DNA from: Hippophae tibetana
Taxonomy: Eukaryota > Streptophyta > Magnoliopsida > Rosales > Elaeagnaceae
NCBI GenBank assembly: GCA_037013495.1
Contig: CM072810.1
Location: 76,120,449-76,184,448, forward strand
Direction of reading: 5' to 3'
DNA length: 64,000 bases
The notes beneath the pieces are model-generated. The model made no database searches and was not told the origin of the DNA. It saw only the letters and a list, made by a program, of their open reading frames with translations. Made by a program: the position numbers and the translations under genes. Positions within the stretch are counted from its first letter, which is position 1; every line of letters starts with the position of its first letter. This document shows, piece after piece, positions 36,201-51,200 of the stretch.

Positions 36201-37763
36201 CAAAAGGAGTGATCATCTTTTTTGGCATCACACGGTTGGGGTATTATGGACTTGTTGATGTTTCTTTCGTCTGTGTATTTCGTTTCGTATTTATTTTTGA
36301 AACCATAGTCTCTTCTTCTTGATCTTTATTTCTATGTTCAATCAGTCTTTGTTCTTCATAAATAAAAGAGTAGGAAAAAGAAGATTGGTTATACTGTTCA
36401 GAGTATTAAAAAAAGAAAATTTGAGAAATAAGAGTTCCAACTTTAAACGGCCATAACTTTTGACTCGTATATCAAAATTACTATTATAATATATCAAGTT
36501 AGAGCTTCTAACGATTCCTATAATCTCAGCTATGCGGCAGAAGAACCTCATTTTTTGAACAAAAATTCTCCTTTTACATCACCTACCGAGGTCTTAATGT
36601 TTTTGTTCCATATAGAACCTTTTGTTTTGCTTTGGATTTTTTTCAATGCAACTGTTACGAATATTGAGGTGCCGACAAAAAGTGTGTTTAAAAATATTCT
36701 AAATATTTTCAATATCTAATAATTATTCTCATGACAATACAAATATACTCATTACGCTTCACAATTTATTTTTTGGAACATAAATTTGAAAGAATAATTT
36801 TCGAAGCCATTTATGTATAGCGATTTTCTTTTTTAGTGAATTGTTAAATTTAATGTTTTATTTTTGTGCTTTTTTTCTTCACGGATGGATTATGCACGTT
36901 ACACAACTAAATAGCCATATGAAGGTTGCATTAGGTTTATGGTTTTGTTCCGTATAATAGAAAACAGTAGCCTTATGATGGAGGAAGATTTGATAACTTT
37001 AGTGAAATTAATTTTTAGAAATATTGTTGCTTTTATTCCTGTGGTTCTTGATTGAATGTTCCAATTCGACATATCAAAAGGAGTGATCATCTTTTTTGGC
37101 ATCACACGGTTGGGGTATTATGGACTTGTTGATGTTTCTTTCGTCTGTGTATTTCGTTTCGTATTTATTTTTGAAACCATAGTCTCTTCTTCTTGATCTT
37201 TATTTCTATGTTCAATCAGTCTTTGTTCTTCATAAATAAAAGAGTAGGAAAAAGAAGATTGGTTATACTGTTCAGAGTATTAAAAAAAGAAAATTTGAGA
37301 AATAAGAGTTCCAACTTTAAACGGCCATAACTTTTGACTCGTATATCAAAATTACTATTATAATATATCAAGTTAGAGCTTCTAACGATTCCTATAATCT
37401 TAGCTATGTGGCAGAAGAACCTCATTTTTTGAACAAAAATTCTCCTTTTACATCACCTACCGAGGTCTTAATGTTTTTGTTCCATATAGACCCTTTTGTT
37501 TTGCTTTGGATTTTTTTCAATGCAACTGTTACGAATATTGAGGTGCCGACAAAAAGTGTGTTTAAAAATATTCTAAATATTTTAAATATCTAATAATTAT
37601 TCTCATGACAATACAAATATACTCATTACGCTTCACAATTTATTTTTTGGAACATAAATTTGAAAGAATAATTTTCGAAGCCATTTATGTATAGCGATTT
37701 TCTTTTTTAGTGAATTGTTAAATTTAATGTTTTATTTTTATGCTTTTTTTCTTCACGGATGTA
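27275..37763 (+). repeat. Satellite monomers 31-42, highly homogenised 874-bp block
   Basis: Starts at 27275, 28149, 29024, 29898, 30772, 31646, 32520, 33394, 34268, 35142, 36016 and 36890. Every period is exactly 874 bp except monomer 32 (875, one extra T near 28750-28756). All are B heads and share TGATGTTTCTTTCG, which I found in no monomer further left, and GGCATCACACGG. The head-distal part alternates irregularly between TATGTGGCAG with ATCTTAGC and TATGCGGCAG with ATCTCAGC. Monomers 34 and 35 share GGGGTAGTATGG and GGATATTTTTC. Monomers 31 and 32 share GATAACTATAGTG. Confidence 0.9.
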
Positions 37764-40700
37764 TTATGCACGTTACACAACTAAATAGCCATATGAAGGT
37801 TGCGTTAGGTTTATGGTTTTGTTCCGTATAATAGAAAACAGTAGCCTTATGATGGAGGAAGATTTGATAACTTTAGTGAAATTACTTTTTAGAAATATTG
37901 TTGCTTTTATTCCTGTGGTTCTTGATTGAATGTTCCAATTCGACATATCAAAAGGAGTGATCATCTTTTTTGGCATCACACGGTTGAGGTATTATGGACT
38001 TGTTGATGTTGTTTTCGTCTGCGTATTTCGTTTCGTATTTATTTTTGAAACCATAGTCTCTTCTTCTTGATCTTTATTTCTATGTTCAATCAGTCTTTTT
38101 TCTTCATAAATAAAAGTGTAAGAAAAAGAAGATTGGTTATACTCTTTAGAGTATTAAAAAAAGAAAATTTGAGAAATAAGACTTCCAACTTTAAACGGCC
38201 ATAACTTTTGACTCGTATATCAAAATTACTATTATAATATATCAAGTTAGAGCTTCTAACGATTCCTATAATCTCAGCTATGCGGCAGAAGAACCTCATT
38301 TTTTGAACAAAAATTCTCCTTTTACATCACCTACCGAGGTCTTAATGTTTTTGTTCCATATAGAACCTTTTGTTTTGCTTTGGATTTTTTTCAATGCAAC
38401 TGTTACGAATATTGAGGTGCCGACAAAAAGTGTGTTTAAAAATATTCTAAATATTTTCAATATCTAATAATTATTCTCATGACAATACAAATATACTCAT
38501 TACGCTTCACAATTTATTTTTTGGAACATAAATTTGAAAGAATAATTTTCGAAGCCATTTATGTATAGCGATTTTCTTTTTTAGTGAATTGTTAAATTTA
38601 ATGTTTTATTTTTGTGCTTTTTTTCTTCACGGATGGATTATGCACGTTGCAAAACTAAATAGCCATATGAATGTTGCATTAGGTTTATGGTTTTGTTCCG
38701 TATAATAGAAAACAGTAGCCTTATGATGGAGGAAGATTTGATAACTTTAGTGAAATTACTTTTTAGAAATATTTTTGCTTTTATTCCTGTGGTTCTTGAT
38801 TGAATGCTCCAATTCGACATATCAAAAGGAGTGATCATCTTTTTTGGCATCACACGGTTGGGGTATTATGGACTTGTTGATGTTGTTTTCGTCTGTGTAT
38901 TTCGTTTCGTATTTATTTTTTAAACCATAGTGTCTTCTTCTTGATCTTTATTTCTATGTTCAATCAGTCTTTTTTCTTCATAAATAAAAGTGTAAGAAAA
39001 AGAAGATTGGTTATACTCTTCAGAGTATTAAAAAAAGAAAATTTGAGAAATAAGAGTTCCAACTTTAAACGGCCATAACTTTTGACTCGTATATCAAAAT
39101 TACTATTATAATATATCAAGTTAGAGCTTCTAACGATTCCTATAATCTCAGCTATGCGGCAGAAGAACCTCATTTTTTGAACAAAAATTCTCCTTTTACA
39201 TCACCTACCGAGGTCTTAATGTTTTTGTTCCATATAGACCCTTTTGTTTTGCTTTGGCTTTTTTTTCAATGCAACTGTTACGAATATTGAGGTGCCGACA
39301 AAAAGTGTGATTAAAAATATTCTAAATATTTGCAATATCTAATAATTATTCTCATGACAATACAAATATACTCATTACGCTTCACAATTTAGTTTTCGGA
39401 ACATAAATTTGAAAGATTAATTTTCGAAGCCATTTATGTATAGCGATTTTCTTTTTTAGGGAATTGTTAAATTTAATGTATTATTTTTATGCTTTTTTTC
39501 TTCACGGATGGATTATGGACGTTGCAAAACTAAATAGCCATATGAAGGTTGCATTAGGTTTATGGTTTTGTTCCGTATAATAGAAAACAGTAGCCTTATG
39601 ATGGAGGAAGATTTGATAACTTTATTGAAATTAATTTTTAGAAATATTGTTGCTTTTATTCCTGTGGTTCTTGATTGAATGTTCCAATTCGACATATCAA
39701 AAGGAGTGATCATCTTTTTTGGCATCAATCGGTTGGGGTATTATGGACTTGTTGATGTTGTTTTCGTCTGTGTATTTCGTTTCCTATTTATTTTTGAAAC
39801 CATAGTCTCTTCTTCTTGATCTTTATTTCTATGTTCAATCAGTCTTTGTTCTTCATAAATAAAAGAGTAGGAAAAAGAAGATTGGTTATACTGTTCAGAG
39901 TATTAAAAAAAGCAAATTTGAGAAATAAGAGTTCCAACTTTAAACGGCCATAACTTTTGACTCGTATATCAAAATTACTATTATAATATATCAAGTTAGA
40001 GCTTCTAACAATTCCTATAATCTCAGCTATGCGGCAGAAGAACCTCATTTTTTGAACAAAAATTCTCCTTTTACATCACCTACCGAGGTCTTAATGTTTT
40101 TGTTCCATATAGACCCTTTTGTTTTGCTTTGGATTTTTTTCAATGCAACTGTTACGAATATTGAGGTGCCGACAAAAAGTGTGTTTAAAAATATTCTAAA
40201 TATTTTCAATATCTAATAATTATTCTCATGACAATACAAATATACTCATTACGCTTCACAATTTATTTTTTGGAACATAAATTTGAAAGAATAATTTTCG
40301 AAGCCATTTATGTATAGCGATTTTCTTTTTTAGTGAATTGTTAAATTTAATGTTTTATTTTTATGCTTTTTTCTTCACGGATGGATTATGCACGTTGCAA
40401 AACTAAATAGCCATATGAATGTTGCATTAGGTTTATGGTTTTGTTCCGTATAATAGAAAACAGTAGCCTTATGATGGAGGAAGATTTGATAACTTTAGTG
40501 AAATTACTTTTTAGAAATATTGTTGCTTTTATTCCCGTGGTTCTTGATTGAATTCTCCAATTTGAAATATCAAAAGGAGTGATCATCTTTTTTGGCATCA
40601 CACGGTTGGGGTATTATGGACTTGTTGATGTTGTTTTCGTCTGTGTATTTCGTTTCGTATTTATTTTTTAAACCATAGTGTCTTCTTCTTGATCTTTATT

Positions 40701-41259
40701 TCTATGTTCAATCAGTCTTTGTTCTTCATAAATAAAAGAGTAGGAAAAAGAAGATTGGTTATACTGTTCAGAGTATTAAAAAAAGCAAATTTGAGAAATA
40801 AGAGTTCCAACTTTAAACGGCCATAACTTTTGACTCGTATATCAAAATTACTATTATAATATATCAAGTTAGAGCTTCTAACGATTCCTATAATCTCAGC
40901 TATGCGGCAGAAGAACCTCATTTTTTGAACAAAAATTCTCCTTTTACATCACCTACCGAAGTCTTAATGTTTTTGTTCCATATAGAACCTTTTGTTTTGC
41001 TTTGGATTTTTTTCAATGCAACTGTTACGAATATTGAGGTGCCGACAAAAAGTGTGTTTAAAAATATTCTAAATATTTTCAATATCTAATAATTATTCTC
41101 ATGACAATACAAATATACTCATTACGCTTCACAATTTATTTTTTGGAACATAAATTTGAAAGAATAATTTTCGAAGCCATTTATGTATAGCGATTTTCTT
41201 TTTTAGTGAATTGTTAAATTTAATGTTTTATTTTTGTGCTTTTTTTCTTCACGGATGGA
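37764..41259 (+). repeat. Four-monomer segmental duplication, left copy (monomers 43-46)
   Basis: Starts at 37764 (B), 38638 (A), 39513 (A) and 40386 (A). Shared only with 44755-48250 in this order: TATTATGC head with GGATGTATTA, GCGTATTTCG and ACTCTTTAGAG in the first; AATATTTTTGC in the second; TTATGGACG head, ACAATTTAGTTTTCGG and GCTTTTTTTTCAATGC around the second-third boundary; GAATTCTCCAATTTGAAAT and ACCGAAGTC in the fourth. The period pattern 874, 875, 873, 874 is identical in both copies. Confidence 0.9.
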
Positions 41260-44200
41260 TTATGCACGTTACACAACTAAATAGCCATATGAAGGTTGCA
41301 TTAGGTTTATGGTTTTGTTCCGTATAATAGAAAACAGTAGCCTTATGATGGAGGAAGATTTGATAACTTTAGTGAAATTACTTTTTAGAAATATTGTTGC
41401 TTTTATTCCCGTGGTTCTTGATTGAATGTTCCAATTCGACATATCAAAAGGAGTGATCATCTTTTTTGGCATCACACGGTTGGGGTATTATGGACTTGTT
41501 GATGTTTCTTTCGTCTGTGTATTTCGTTTCGTATTTATTTTTGAAACCATAGTCTCTTCTTCTTGATCTTTATTTCTATGTTCAATCAGTCTTTGTTCTT
41601 CATAAATAAAAGAGTAAGAAAAAGAAGATTGGTTATACTGTTCAGAGTATTAAAAAAAGAAAATTTGAGAAATAAGAGTTCCAACTTTAAACGGCCATAA
41701 CTTTTGACTCGTATATCAAAATTACTATTATAATATATCAAGTTAGAGCTTCTAACGATTCCTATAATCTTAGCTATGTGGCAGAAAAACCTCATTTTTT
41801 GAACAAAAATTCTCCTTTTACATCACCTACCGAGGTCTTAATGTTTTTGTTCCATATAGACCCTTTTGTTTTGCTTTGGATTTTTTTCAATGCAACTGTT
41901 ACGAATATTGAGGTGCCGACAAAAAGTGTGTTTAAAAATATTCTAAATATTTTCAATATCTAATAATTATTCTCATGACAATACAAATATACTCATTACG
42001 CTTCACAATTTATTTTTTGGAACATAAATTTGAAAGAATAATTTTCGAAGCCATTTATGTATAGCGATTTTCTTTTTTAGTGAATTGTTAAATTTAATGT
42101 TTTATTTTTGTGCTTTTTTTCTTCACGGATGGATTATGCACGTTACACAACTAAATAGCCATATGAAGGTTGCATTAGGTTTATGGTTTTGTTCCGTATA
42201 ATAGAAAACAGTAGCCTTATGATGGAGGAAGATTTGATAACTTTAGTGAAATTACTTTTTAGAAATATTGTTGCTTTTATTCCTGTGGTTCTTGATTGAA
42301 TGTTCCAATTCGACATATCAAAAGGAGTGATCATCTTTTTTGGCATCACACGGTTGGGGTATTATGGACTTGTTGATGTTTCTTTCGTCTGTGTATTTCG
42401 TTTCGTATTTATTTTTGAAACCATAGTCTCTTCTTCTTGATCTTTATTTCTATGTTCAATCAGTCTTTGTTCTTCATAAATAAAAGAGTAAGAAAAAGAA
42501 GATTGGTTATACTGTTCAGAGTATTAAAAAAAGAAAATTTGAGAAATAAGAGTTCCAACTTTAAACGGCCATAACTTTTGACTCGTATATCAAAATTACT
42601 ATTATAATATATCAAGTTAGAGCTTCTAACGATTCCTATAATCTTAGCTATGTGGCAGAAAAACCTCATTTTTTGAACAAAAATTCTCCTTTTACATCAC
42701 CTACCGAGGTCTTAATGTTTTTGTTCCATATAGACCCTTTTGTTTTGCTTTGGATTTTTTTCAATGCAACTGTTACGAATATTGAGGTGCCGACAAAAAG
42801 TGTGTTTAAAAATATTCTAAATATTTTCAATATCTAATAATTATTCTCATGACAATACAAATATACTCATTACGCTTCACAATTTATTTTTTGGAACATA
42901 AATTTGAAAGAATAATTTTCGAAGCCATTTATGTATAGCGATTTTCTTTTTTAGTGAATTGTTAAATTTAATGTTTTATTTTTGTGCTTTTTTTCTTCAC
43001 GGATGGATTATGCACGTTACACAACTAAATAGCCATATGAAGGTTGCATTAGGTTTATGGTTTTGTTCCGTATAATAGAAAACAGTAGCCTTATGATGGA
43101 GGAAGATTTGATAACTTTAGTGAAATTACTTTTTAGAAATATTGTTGCTTTTATTCCTGTGGTTCTTGATTGAATGTTCCAATTCGACATATCAAAAGGA
43201 GTGATCATCTTTTTTGGCATCACACGGTTGGGGTATTATGGACTTGTTGATGTTGTTTTCGTCTGTGTATTTCCTTTCGTATTTATTTTTGAAACCATAG
43301 TCTCTTATTCTTGATCTTTATTTTTATGTTCAATCAGTCTTTGTTCTTCATAAATAAAAGAGTAGGAAAGAGAAGATTGGTTATACTCTTCAGAGTATTA
43401 AAAAAAGCAAATTTGAGAAATAAGAGTTCCAACTTTAAACGGCCATAACTTTTGACTCGTATATCAAAATTACTATTATAATATATCAAGTTAGAGCTTC
43501 TAACGATTCCTATAATCTCAGCTATGCGGCAGAAGAACCTCATTTTTTGAACAAAAATTCTCCTTTTACATCACCTACCGAGGTCTTAATGTTTTTGTTC
43601 CATATAGACCCTTTTGTTTTGCTTTGGATTTTTTTCAATGCAACTGTTACGAATATTGAGGTGCCGACAAAAAGTGTGTTTAAAAATATTCTAAATATTT
43701 TCAATATCTAATAATTATTCTCATGACAATACAAATATACTCATTACGCTTCACAATTTATTTTTTGGAACATAAATTTGAAAGAATAATTTTCGAAGCC
43801 ATTTATGTATAGCGATTTTCTTTTTTAGTGAATTGTTAAATTTAATGTTTTATTTTTATGCTTTTTTCTTCACGGATGGATTATGCACGTTGCAAAACTA
43901 AATAGCCATATGAATGTTGCATTAGGTTTATGGTTTTGTTCCGTATAATAGAAAACAGTAGCCTTATGATGGAGGAAGATTTGATAACTTTAGTGAAATT
44001 ACTTTTTAGAAATATTGTTGCTTTTATTCCCGTGGTTCTTGATTGAATTCTCCAATTTGAAATATCAAAAGGAGTGATCATCTTTTTTGGCATCACACGG
44101 TTGGGGTATTATGGACTTGTTGATGTTTCTTTCGTCTGTGTATTTCGTTTCGTATTTATTTTTGAAACCATAGTCTCTTCTTCTTGATCTTTATTTCTAT

Positions 44201-44754
44201 GTTCAATCAGTCTTTGTTCTTCATAAATAAAAGAGTAAGAAAAAGAAGATTGGTTATACTGTTCAGAGTATTAAAAAAAGAAAATTTGAGAAATAAGAGT
44301 TCCAACTTTAAACGGCCATAACTTTTGACTCGTATATCAAAATTACTATTATAATATATCAAGTTAGAGCTTCTAACGATTCCTATAATCTTAGCTATGT
44401 GGCAGAAGAACCTCATTTTTTGAACAAAAATTCTCCTTTTACATCACCTACCGAGGTCTTAATATTTTTGTTCCATATAGACCCTTTTGTTTTGCTTTGG
44501 ATTTTTTTCAATGCAACTGTTACGAATATTGAGGTGCCGACAAAAAGTGTGTTTAAAAATATTCTAAATATTTTCAATATCTAATAATTATTCTCATGAC
44601 AATACAAATATACTCATTACGCTTCACAATTTATTTTTTGGAACATAAATTTGAAAGAATAATTTTCGAAGCCATTTATGTATAGCGATTTTCTTTTTTA
44701 GTGAATTGTTAAATTTAATGTTTTATTTTTATGCTTTTTTTCTTCACGGATGTA
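41260..44754 (+). repeat. Satellite monomers 47-50 between the two segmental copies
   Basis: Starts at 41260, 42134, 43008 and 43881. Monomers 47 and 48 are nearly identical and resemble monomer 40 (AGTAAGAAAAAG with GTGGCAGAAAAACC). Monomer 49 carries a cluster of private changes (TTCCTTTCGT, CTCTTATTCTTG, ATTTTTATGTTC, GGAAAGAGAAG). Monomer 50 has an A head and shares AATTCTCCAATTTGAAAT with monomers 46 and 54. Confidence 0.85.
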
Positions 44755-47700
44755 TTATGCACGTTACACAACTAAATAGCCATATGAAGGTTGCGTTAGG
44801 TTTATGGTTTTGTTCCGTATAATAGAAAACAGTAGCCTTATGATGGAGGAAGATTTGATAACTTTAGTGAAATTACTTTTTAGAAATATTGTTGCTTTTA
44901 TTCCTGTGGTTCTTGATTGAATGTTCCAATTCGACATATCAAAAGGAGTGATCATCTTTTTTGGCATCACACGGTTGAGGTATTATGGACTTGTTGATGT
45001 TGTTTTCGTCTGCGTATTTCGTTTCGTATTTATTTTTGAAACCATAGTCTCTTCTTCTTGATCTTTATTTCTATGTTCAATCAGTCTTTTTTCTTCATAA
45101 ATAAAAGTGTAAGAAAAAGAAGATTGGTTATACTCTTTAGAGTATTAAAAAAAGAAAATTTGAGAAATAAGACTTCCAACTTTAAACGGCCATAACTTTT
45201 GACTCGTATATCAAAATTACTATTATAATATATCAAGTTAGAGCTTCTAACGATTCCTATAATCTCAGCTATGCGGCAGAAGAACCTCATTTTTTGAACA
45301 AAAATTCTCCTTTTACATCACCTACCGAGGTCTTAATGTTTTTGTTCCATATAGAACCTTTTGTTTTGCTTTGGATTTTTTTCAATGCAACTGTTACGAA
45401 TATTGAGGTGCCGACAAAAAGTGTGTTTAAAAATATTCTAAATATTTTCAATATCTAATAATTATTCTCATGACAATACAAATATACTCATTACGCTTCA
45501 CAATTTATTTTTTGGAACATAAATTTGAAAGAATAATTTTCGAAGCCATTTATGTATAGCGATTTTCTTTTTTAGTGAATTGTTAAATTTAATGTTTTAT
45601 TTTTGTGCTTTTTTTCTTCACGGATGGATTATGCACGTTGCAAAACTAAATAGCCATATGAAAGTTGCATTAGGTTTATGGTTTTGTTCCGTATAATAGA
45701 AAACAGTAGCCTTATGATGGAGGAAGATTTGATAACTTTAGTGAAATTACTTTTTAGAAATATTTTTGCTTTTATTCCTGTGGTTCTTGATTGAATGCTC
45801 CAATTCGACATATCAAAAGGAGTGATCATCTTTTTTGGCATCACACGGTTGGGGTATTATGGACTTGTTGATGTTGTTTTCGTCTGTGTATTTCGTTTCG
45901 TATTTATTTTTTAAACCATAGTGTCTTCTTCTTGATCTTTATTTCTATGTTCAATCAGTCTTTTTTCTTCATAAATAAAAGTGTAAGAAAAAGAAGATTG
46001 GTTATACTCTTCAGAGTATTAAAAAAAGAAAATTTGAGAAATAAGAGTTCCAACTTTAAACGGCCATAACTTTTGACTCGTATATCAAAATTACTATTAT
46101 AATATATCAAGTTAGAGCTTCTAACGATTCCTATAATCTCAGCTATGCGGCAGAAGAACCTCATTTTTTGAACAAAAATTCTCCTTTTACATCACCTACC
46201 GAGGTCTTAATGTTTTTGTTCCATATAGACCCTTTTGTTTTGCTTTGGCTTTTTTTTCAATGCAACTGTTACGAATATTGAGGTGCCGACAAAAAGTGTG
46301 ATTAAAAATATTCTAAATATTTGCAATATCTAATAATTATTCTCATGACAATACAAATATACTCATTACGCTTCACAATTTAGTTTTCGGAACATAAATT
46401 TGAAAGATTAATTTTCGAAGCCATTTATGTATAGCGATTTTCTTTTTTAGGGAATTGTTAAATTTAATGTATTATTTTTATGCTTTTTTTCTTCACGGAT
46501 GGATTATGGACGTTGCAAAACTAAATAGCCATATGAAGGTTGCATTAGGTTTATGGTTTTGTTCCGTATAATAGAAAACAGTAGCCTTATGATGGAGGAA
46601 GATTTGATAACTTTATTGAAATTAATTTTTAGAAATATTGTTGCTTTTATTCCTGTGGTTCTTGATTGAATGTTCCAATTCGACATATCAAAAGGAGTGA
46701 TCATCTTTTTTGGCATCAATCGGTTGGGGTATTATGGACTTGTTGATGTTGTTTTCGTCTGTGTATTTCGTTTCCTATTTATTTTTGAAACCATAGTCTC
46801 TTCTTCTTGATCTTTATTTCTATGTTCAATCAGTCTTTGTTCTTCATAAATAAAAGAGTAGGAAAAAGAAGATTGGTTATACTGTTCAGAGTATTAAAAA
46901 AAGCAAATTTGAGAAATAAGAGTTCCAACTTTAAACGGCCATAACTTTTGACTCGTATATCAAAATTACTATTATAATATATCAAGTTAGAGCTTCTAAC
47001 AATTCCTATAATCTCAGCTATGCGGCAGAAGAACCTCATTTTTTGAACAAAAATTCTCCTTTTACATCACCTACCGAGGTCTTAATGTTTTTGTTCCATA
47101 TAGACCCTTTTGTTTTGCTTTGGATTTTTTTCAATGCAACTGTTACGAATATTGAGGTGCCGACAAAAAGTGTGTTTAAAAATATTCTAAATATTTTCAA
47201 TATCTAATAATTATTCTCATGACAATACAAATATACTCATTACGCTTCACAATTTATTTTTTGGAACATAAATTTGAAAGAATAATTTTCGAAGCCATTT
47301 ATGTATAGCGATTTTCTTTTTTAGTGAATTGTTAAATTTAATGTTTTATTTTTATGCTTTTTTCTTCACGGATGGATTATGCACGTTGCAAAACTAAATA
47401 GCCATATGAATGTTGCATTAGGTTTATGGTTTTGTTCCGTATAATAGAAAACAGTAGCCTTATGATGGAGGAAGATTTGATAACTTTAGTGAAATTACTT
47501 TTTAGAAATATTGTTGCTTTTATTCCCGTGGTTCTTGATTGAATTCTCCAATTTGAAATATCAAAAGGAGTGATCATCTTTTTTGGCATCACACGGTTGG
47601 GGTATTATGGACTTGTTGATGTTGTTTTCGTCTGTGTATTTCGTTTCGTATTTATTTTTTAAACCATAGTGTCTTCTTCTTGATCTTTATTTCTATGTTC

Positions 47701-48250
47701 AATCAGTCTTTGTTCTTCATAAATAAAAGAGTAGGAAAAAGAAGATTGGTTATACTGTTCAGAGTATTAAAAAAAGAAAATTTGAGAAATAAGAGTTCCA
47801 ACTTTAAACGGCCATAACTTTTGACTCGTATATCAAAATTACTATTATAATATATCAAGTTAGAGCTTCTAACGATTCCTATAATCTCAGCTATGCGGCA
47901 GAAGAACCTCATTTTTTGAACAAAAATTCTCCTTTTACATCACCTACCGAAGTCTTAATGTTTTTGTTCCATATAGAACCTTTTGTTTTGCTTTGGATTT
48001 TTTTCAATGCAACTGTTACGAATATTGAGGTGCCGACAAAAAATGTGTTTAAAAATATTCTAAATATTTTCAATATCTAATAATTATTCTCATGACAATA
48101 CAAATATACTCATTACGCTTCACAATTTATTTTTTGGAACATAAATTTGAAAGAATAATTTTCGAAGCCATTTATGTATAGCGATTTTCTTTTTTAGTGA
48201 ATTGTTAAATTTAATGTTTTATTTTTGTGCTTTTTTTCTTCACGGATGGA
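44755..48250 (+). repeat. Four-monomer segmental duplication, right copy (monomers 51-54)
   Basis: Starts at 44755, 45629, 46504 and 47377, each exactly 6991 bp right of its partner in 37764-41259. By eye the two copies differ at only a few places: GAAAGTTGC versus GAATGTTGC near 45661/38670, GAAAATTTG versus GCAAATTTG near 47775/40786, and AAAAATGTG versus AAAAGTGTG near 48041/41050. This is a recent duplication of four monomers within an eight-monomer register. Confidence 0.9.
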
Positions 48251-51200
48251 TTATGCACGTTACACAACTAAATAGCCATATGAAGGTTGCATTAGGTTTA
48301 TGGTTTTGTTCCGTATAATAGAAAACAGTAGCCTTATGATGGAGGAAGATTTGATAACTTTAGTGAAATTACTTTTTAGAAATATTGTTGCTTTTATTCC
48401 TGTGGTTCTTGATTGAATGTTCCAATTCGACATATCAAAAGGAGTGATCATCTTTTTTGGCATCACACGGTTGGGGTATTATGGACTTGTTGATGTTTCT
48501 TTCGTCTGTGTATTTCGTTTCGTATTTATTTTTGAAACCATAGTCTCTTCTTCTTGATCTTTATTTCTATGTTCAATCAGTCTTTGTTCTTCATAAATAA
48601 AAGAGTAGGAAAAAGAAGATTGGTTATACTGTTCAGAGTATTAAAAAAAGAAAATTTGAGAAATAAGAGTTCCAACTTTAAACTGCCATAACTTTTGACT
48701 CGTATATCAAAATTACTATTATAATATATCAAGTTAGAGCTTCTAACGATTCCTATAATCTCAGCTATGCGGCAGAAGAACCTCATTTTTTGAACAAAAA
48801 TTCTCCTTTTACATCACCTACCGAGGTCTTAATGTTTTTGTTCCATATAGAACCTTTTGTTTTGCTTTGGATTTTTTTCAATGCAACTGTTACGAATATT
48901 GAGGTGCCGACAAAAAGTGTGTTTAAAAATATTCTAAATATTTTCAATATCTAATAATTATTCTCATGACAATACAAATATACTCATTACGCTTCACAAT
49001 TTATTTTTTGGAAAATAAATTTGAAAGAATAATTTTCGAAGCCATTTATGTATAGCGATTTTCTTTTTTAGTGAATTGTTAAATTTAATGTTTTATTTTT
49101 ATGCTTTTTTCTTCACGGATGGATTATGCACGTTGCAAAACTAAATAGCCATATGAATGTTGCATTAGGTTTATGGTTTTGTTCCGTATAATAGAAAACA
49201 GTAGCCTTATGATTGAGGAAGATTTGATAACTTTAGTGAAATTACTTTTTAGAAATATTTTTGCTTTTATTCCTGTGGTTCTTGATTGAATGCTCCAATT
49301 CGACATATCAAAAGGAGTGATCATCTTTTTTGGCATCACACGGTTGGGGTATTATGGACTTGTTGATGTTGTTTTCGTCTGTGTATTTCGTTTCGTATTT
49401 ATTTTTGAAACCATAGTCTCTTCTTCTTGATCTTTATTTCTATGTTCAATCAGTCTTTTTTCTTCATAAATAAAAGTGTAAGAAAAAGAAGATTGGTTAT
49501 ACTGTTCAGAGTATTAAAAAAAGAAAATTTGAGAAATAAGAGTTCCAACTTTAAACGGCCATAACTTTTGACTCGTATATCAAAATTACTATTATAATAT
49601 ATCAAGTTAGAGCTTCTAACGATTCCTATAATCTCAGCTATGCGGCAGAAGAACCTCATTTTTTGAACAAAAATTCTCCTTTTACATCACCTACCGAGGT
49701 CTTAATGTTTTTGTTCCATATAGACCCTTTTGTTTTGCTTTGGATTTTTTTCAATGCAACTGTTACGAATATTGAGGTGCCGACAAAAAGTGTGATTAAA
49801 AATATTCTAAATATTTGCAATATCTAATAATTATTCTCATGACAATACAAATATACTCATTACGCTTCACAATTTAGTTTTTGGAACATAAATTTGAAAG
49901 AATAATTTTCGAAGCCATTTATGTATAGCGATTTTCTTTTTTAGTGAATTGTTAAATTTAATGTATTATTTTTATGCTTTTTTTCTTCACGGATGGATTA
50001 TGCACGTTGCAAAACTAAATAGCCATATGAAGGTTGCATTAGGTTTATGGTTTTGTTCCGTATAATAGAAAACAGTAGCCTTATGATGGAGGAAGATTTG
50101 ATAACTTTATTGAAATTAATTTTTAGAAATATTGTTGCTTTTATTCCTGTGGTTCTTGATTGAATGTTCCAATTCGACATATCAAAAGGAGTGATCATCT
50201 TTTTTGGCATCACACGGTTGGGGTATTATGGACTTGTTGATGTTTCTTTCGTCTGTGTATTTCGTTTCGTATTTATTTTTGAAACCATAGTCTCTTCTTC
50301 TTGATCTTTATTTCTATGTTCAATCAGTCTTTGTTCTTCATAAATAAAAGAGTAGGAAAAAGAAGATTGGTTATACTGTTCAGAGTATTAAAAAAAGAAA
50401 ATTTGAGAAATAAGAGTTCCAACTTTAAACGGCCATAACTTTTGACTCGTATATCAAAATTACTATTATAATATATCAAGTTAGAGCTTCTAACGATTCC
50501 TATAATCTTAGCTATGCGGCAGAAGAACCTCATTTTTTGAACAAAAATTCTCCTTTTACATCACCTACCGAGGTCTTAATGTTTTTGTTCCATATAGAAC
50601 CTTTTGTTTTGCTTTGGATTTTTTTCAATGCAACTGTTACGAATATTGAGGTGCCGACAAAAAGTGTGTTTAAAAATATTCTAAATATTTTCAATATCTA
50701 ATAATTATTCTCATGACAATACAAATATACTCATTACGCTTCACAATTTATTTTTTGGAACATAAATTTGAAAGATTAATTTTCGAAGCCATTTATGTAT
50801 AGCGATTTTCTTTTTTAGTGAATTGTTAAATTTAATGTATTATTTTTATGCTTTTTTTCTTCACGGATGGATTATGCACGTTGCAAAACTAAATAGCCAT
50901 ATGAAGGTTGTATTAGGTTTATGGTTTTGTTCCGTATAATAGAAAACAGTAGCCTTATGATGGAGGAAGATTTGATAACTTTATTGAAATTAATTTTTAG
51001 AAATATTGTTGCTTTTATTCCTGTGGTTCTTGATTGAATGTTCCAATTCGACATATCAAAAGGAGTGATCATCTTTTTTGGCATCACACGGTTGGGGTAT
51101 TATGGACTTGTTGATGTTTCTTTCGTCTGTGTATTTCGTTTCGTATTTATTTTTGAAACCATAGTCTCTTCTTCTTGATCTTTATTTCTATGTTCAATCA

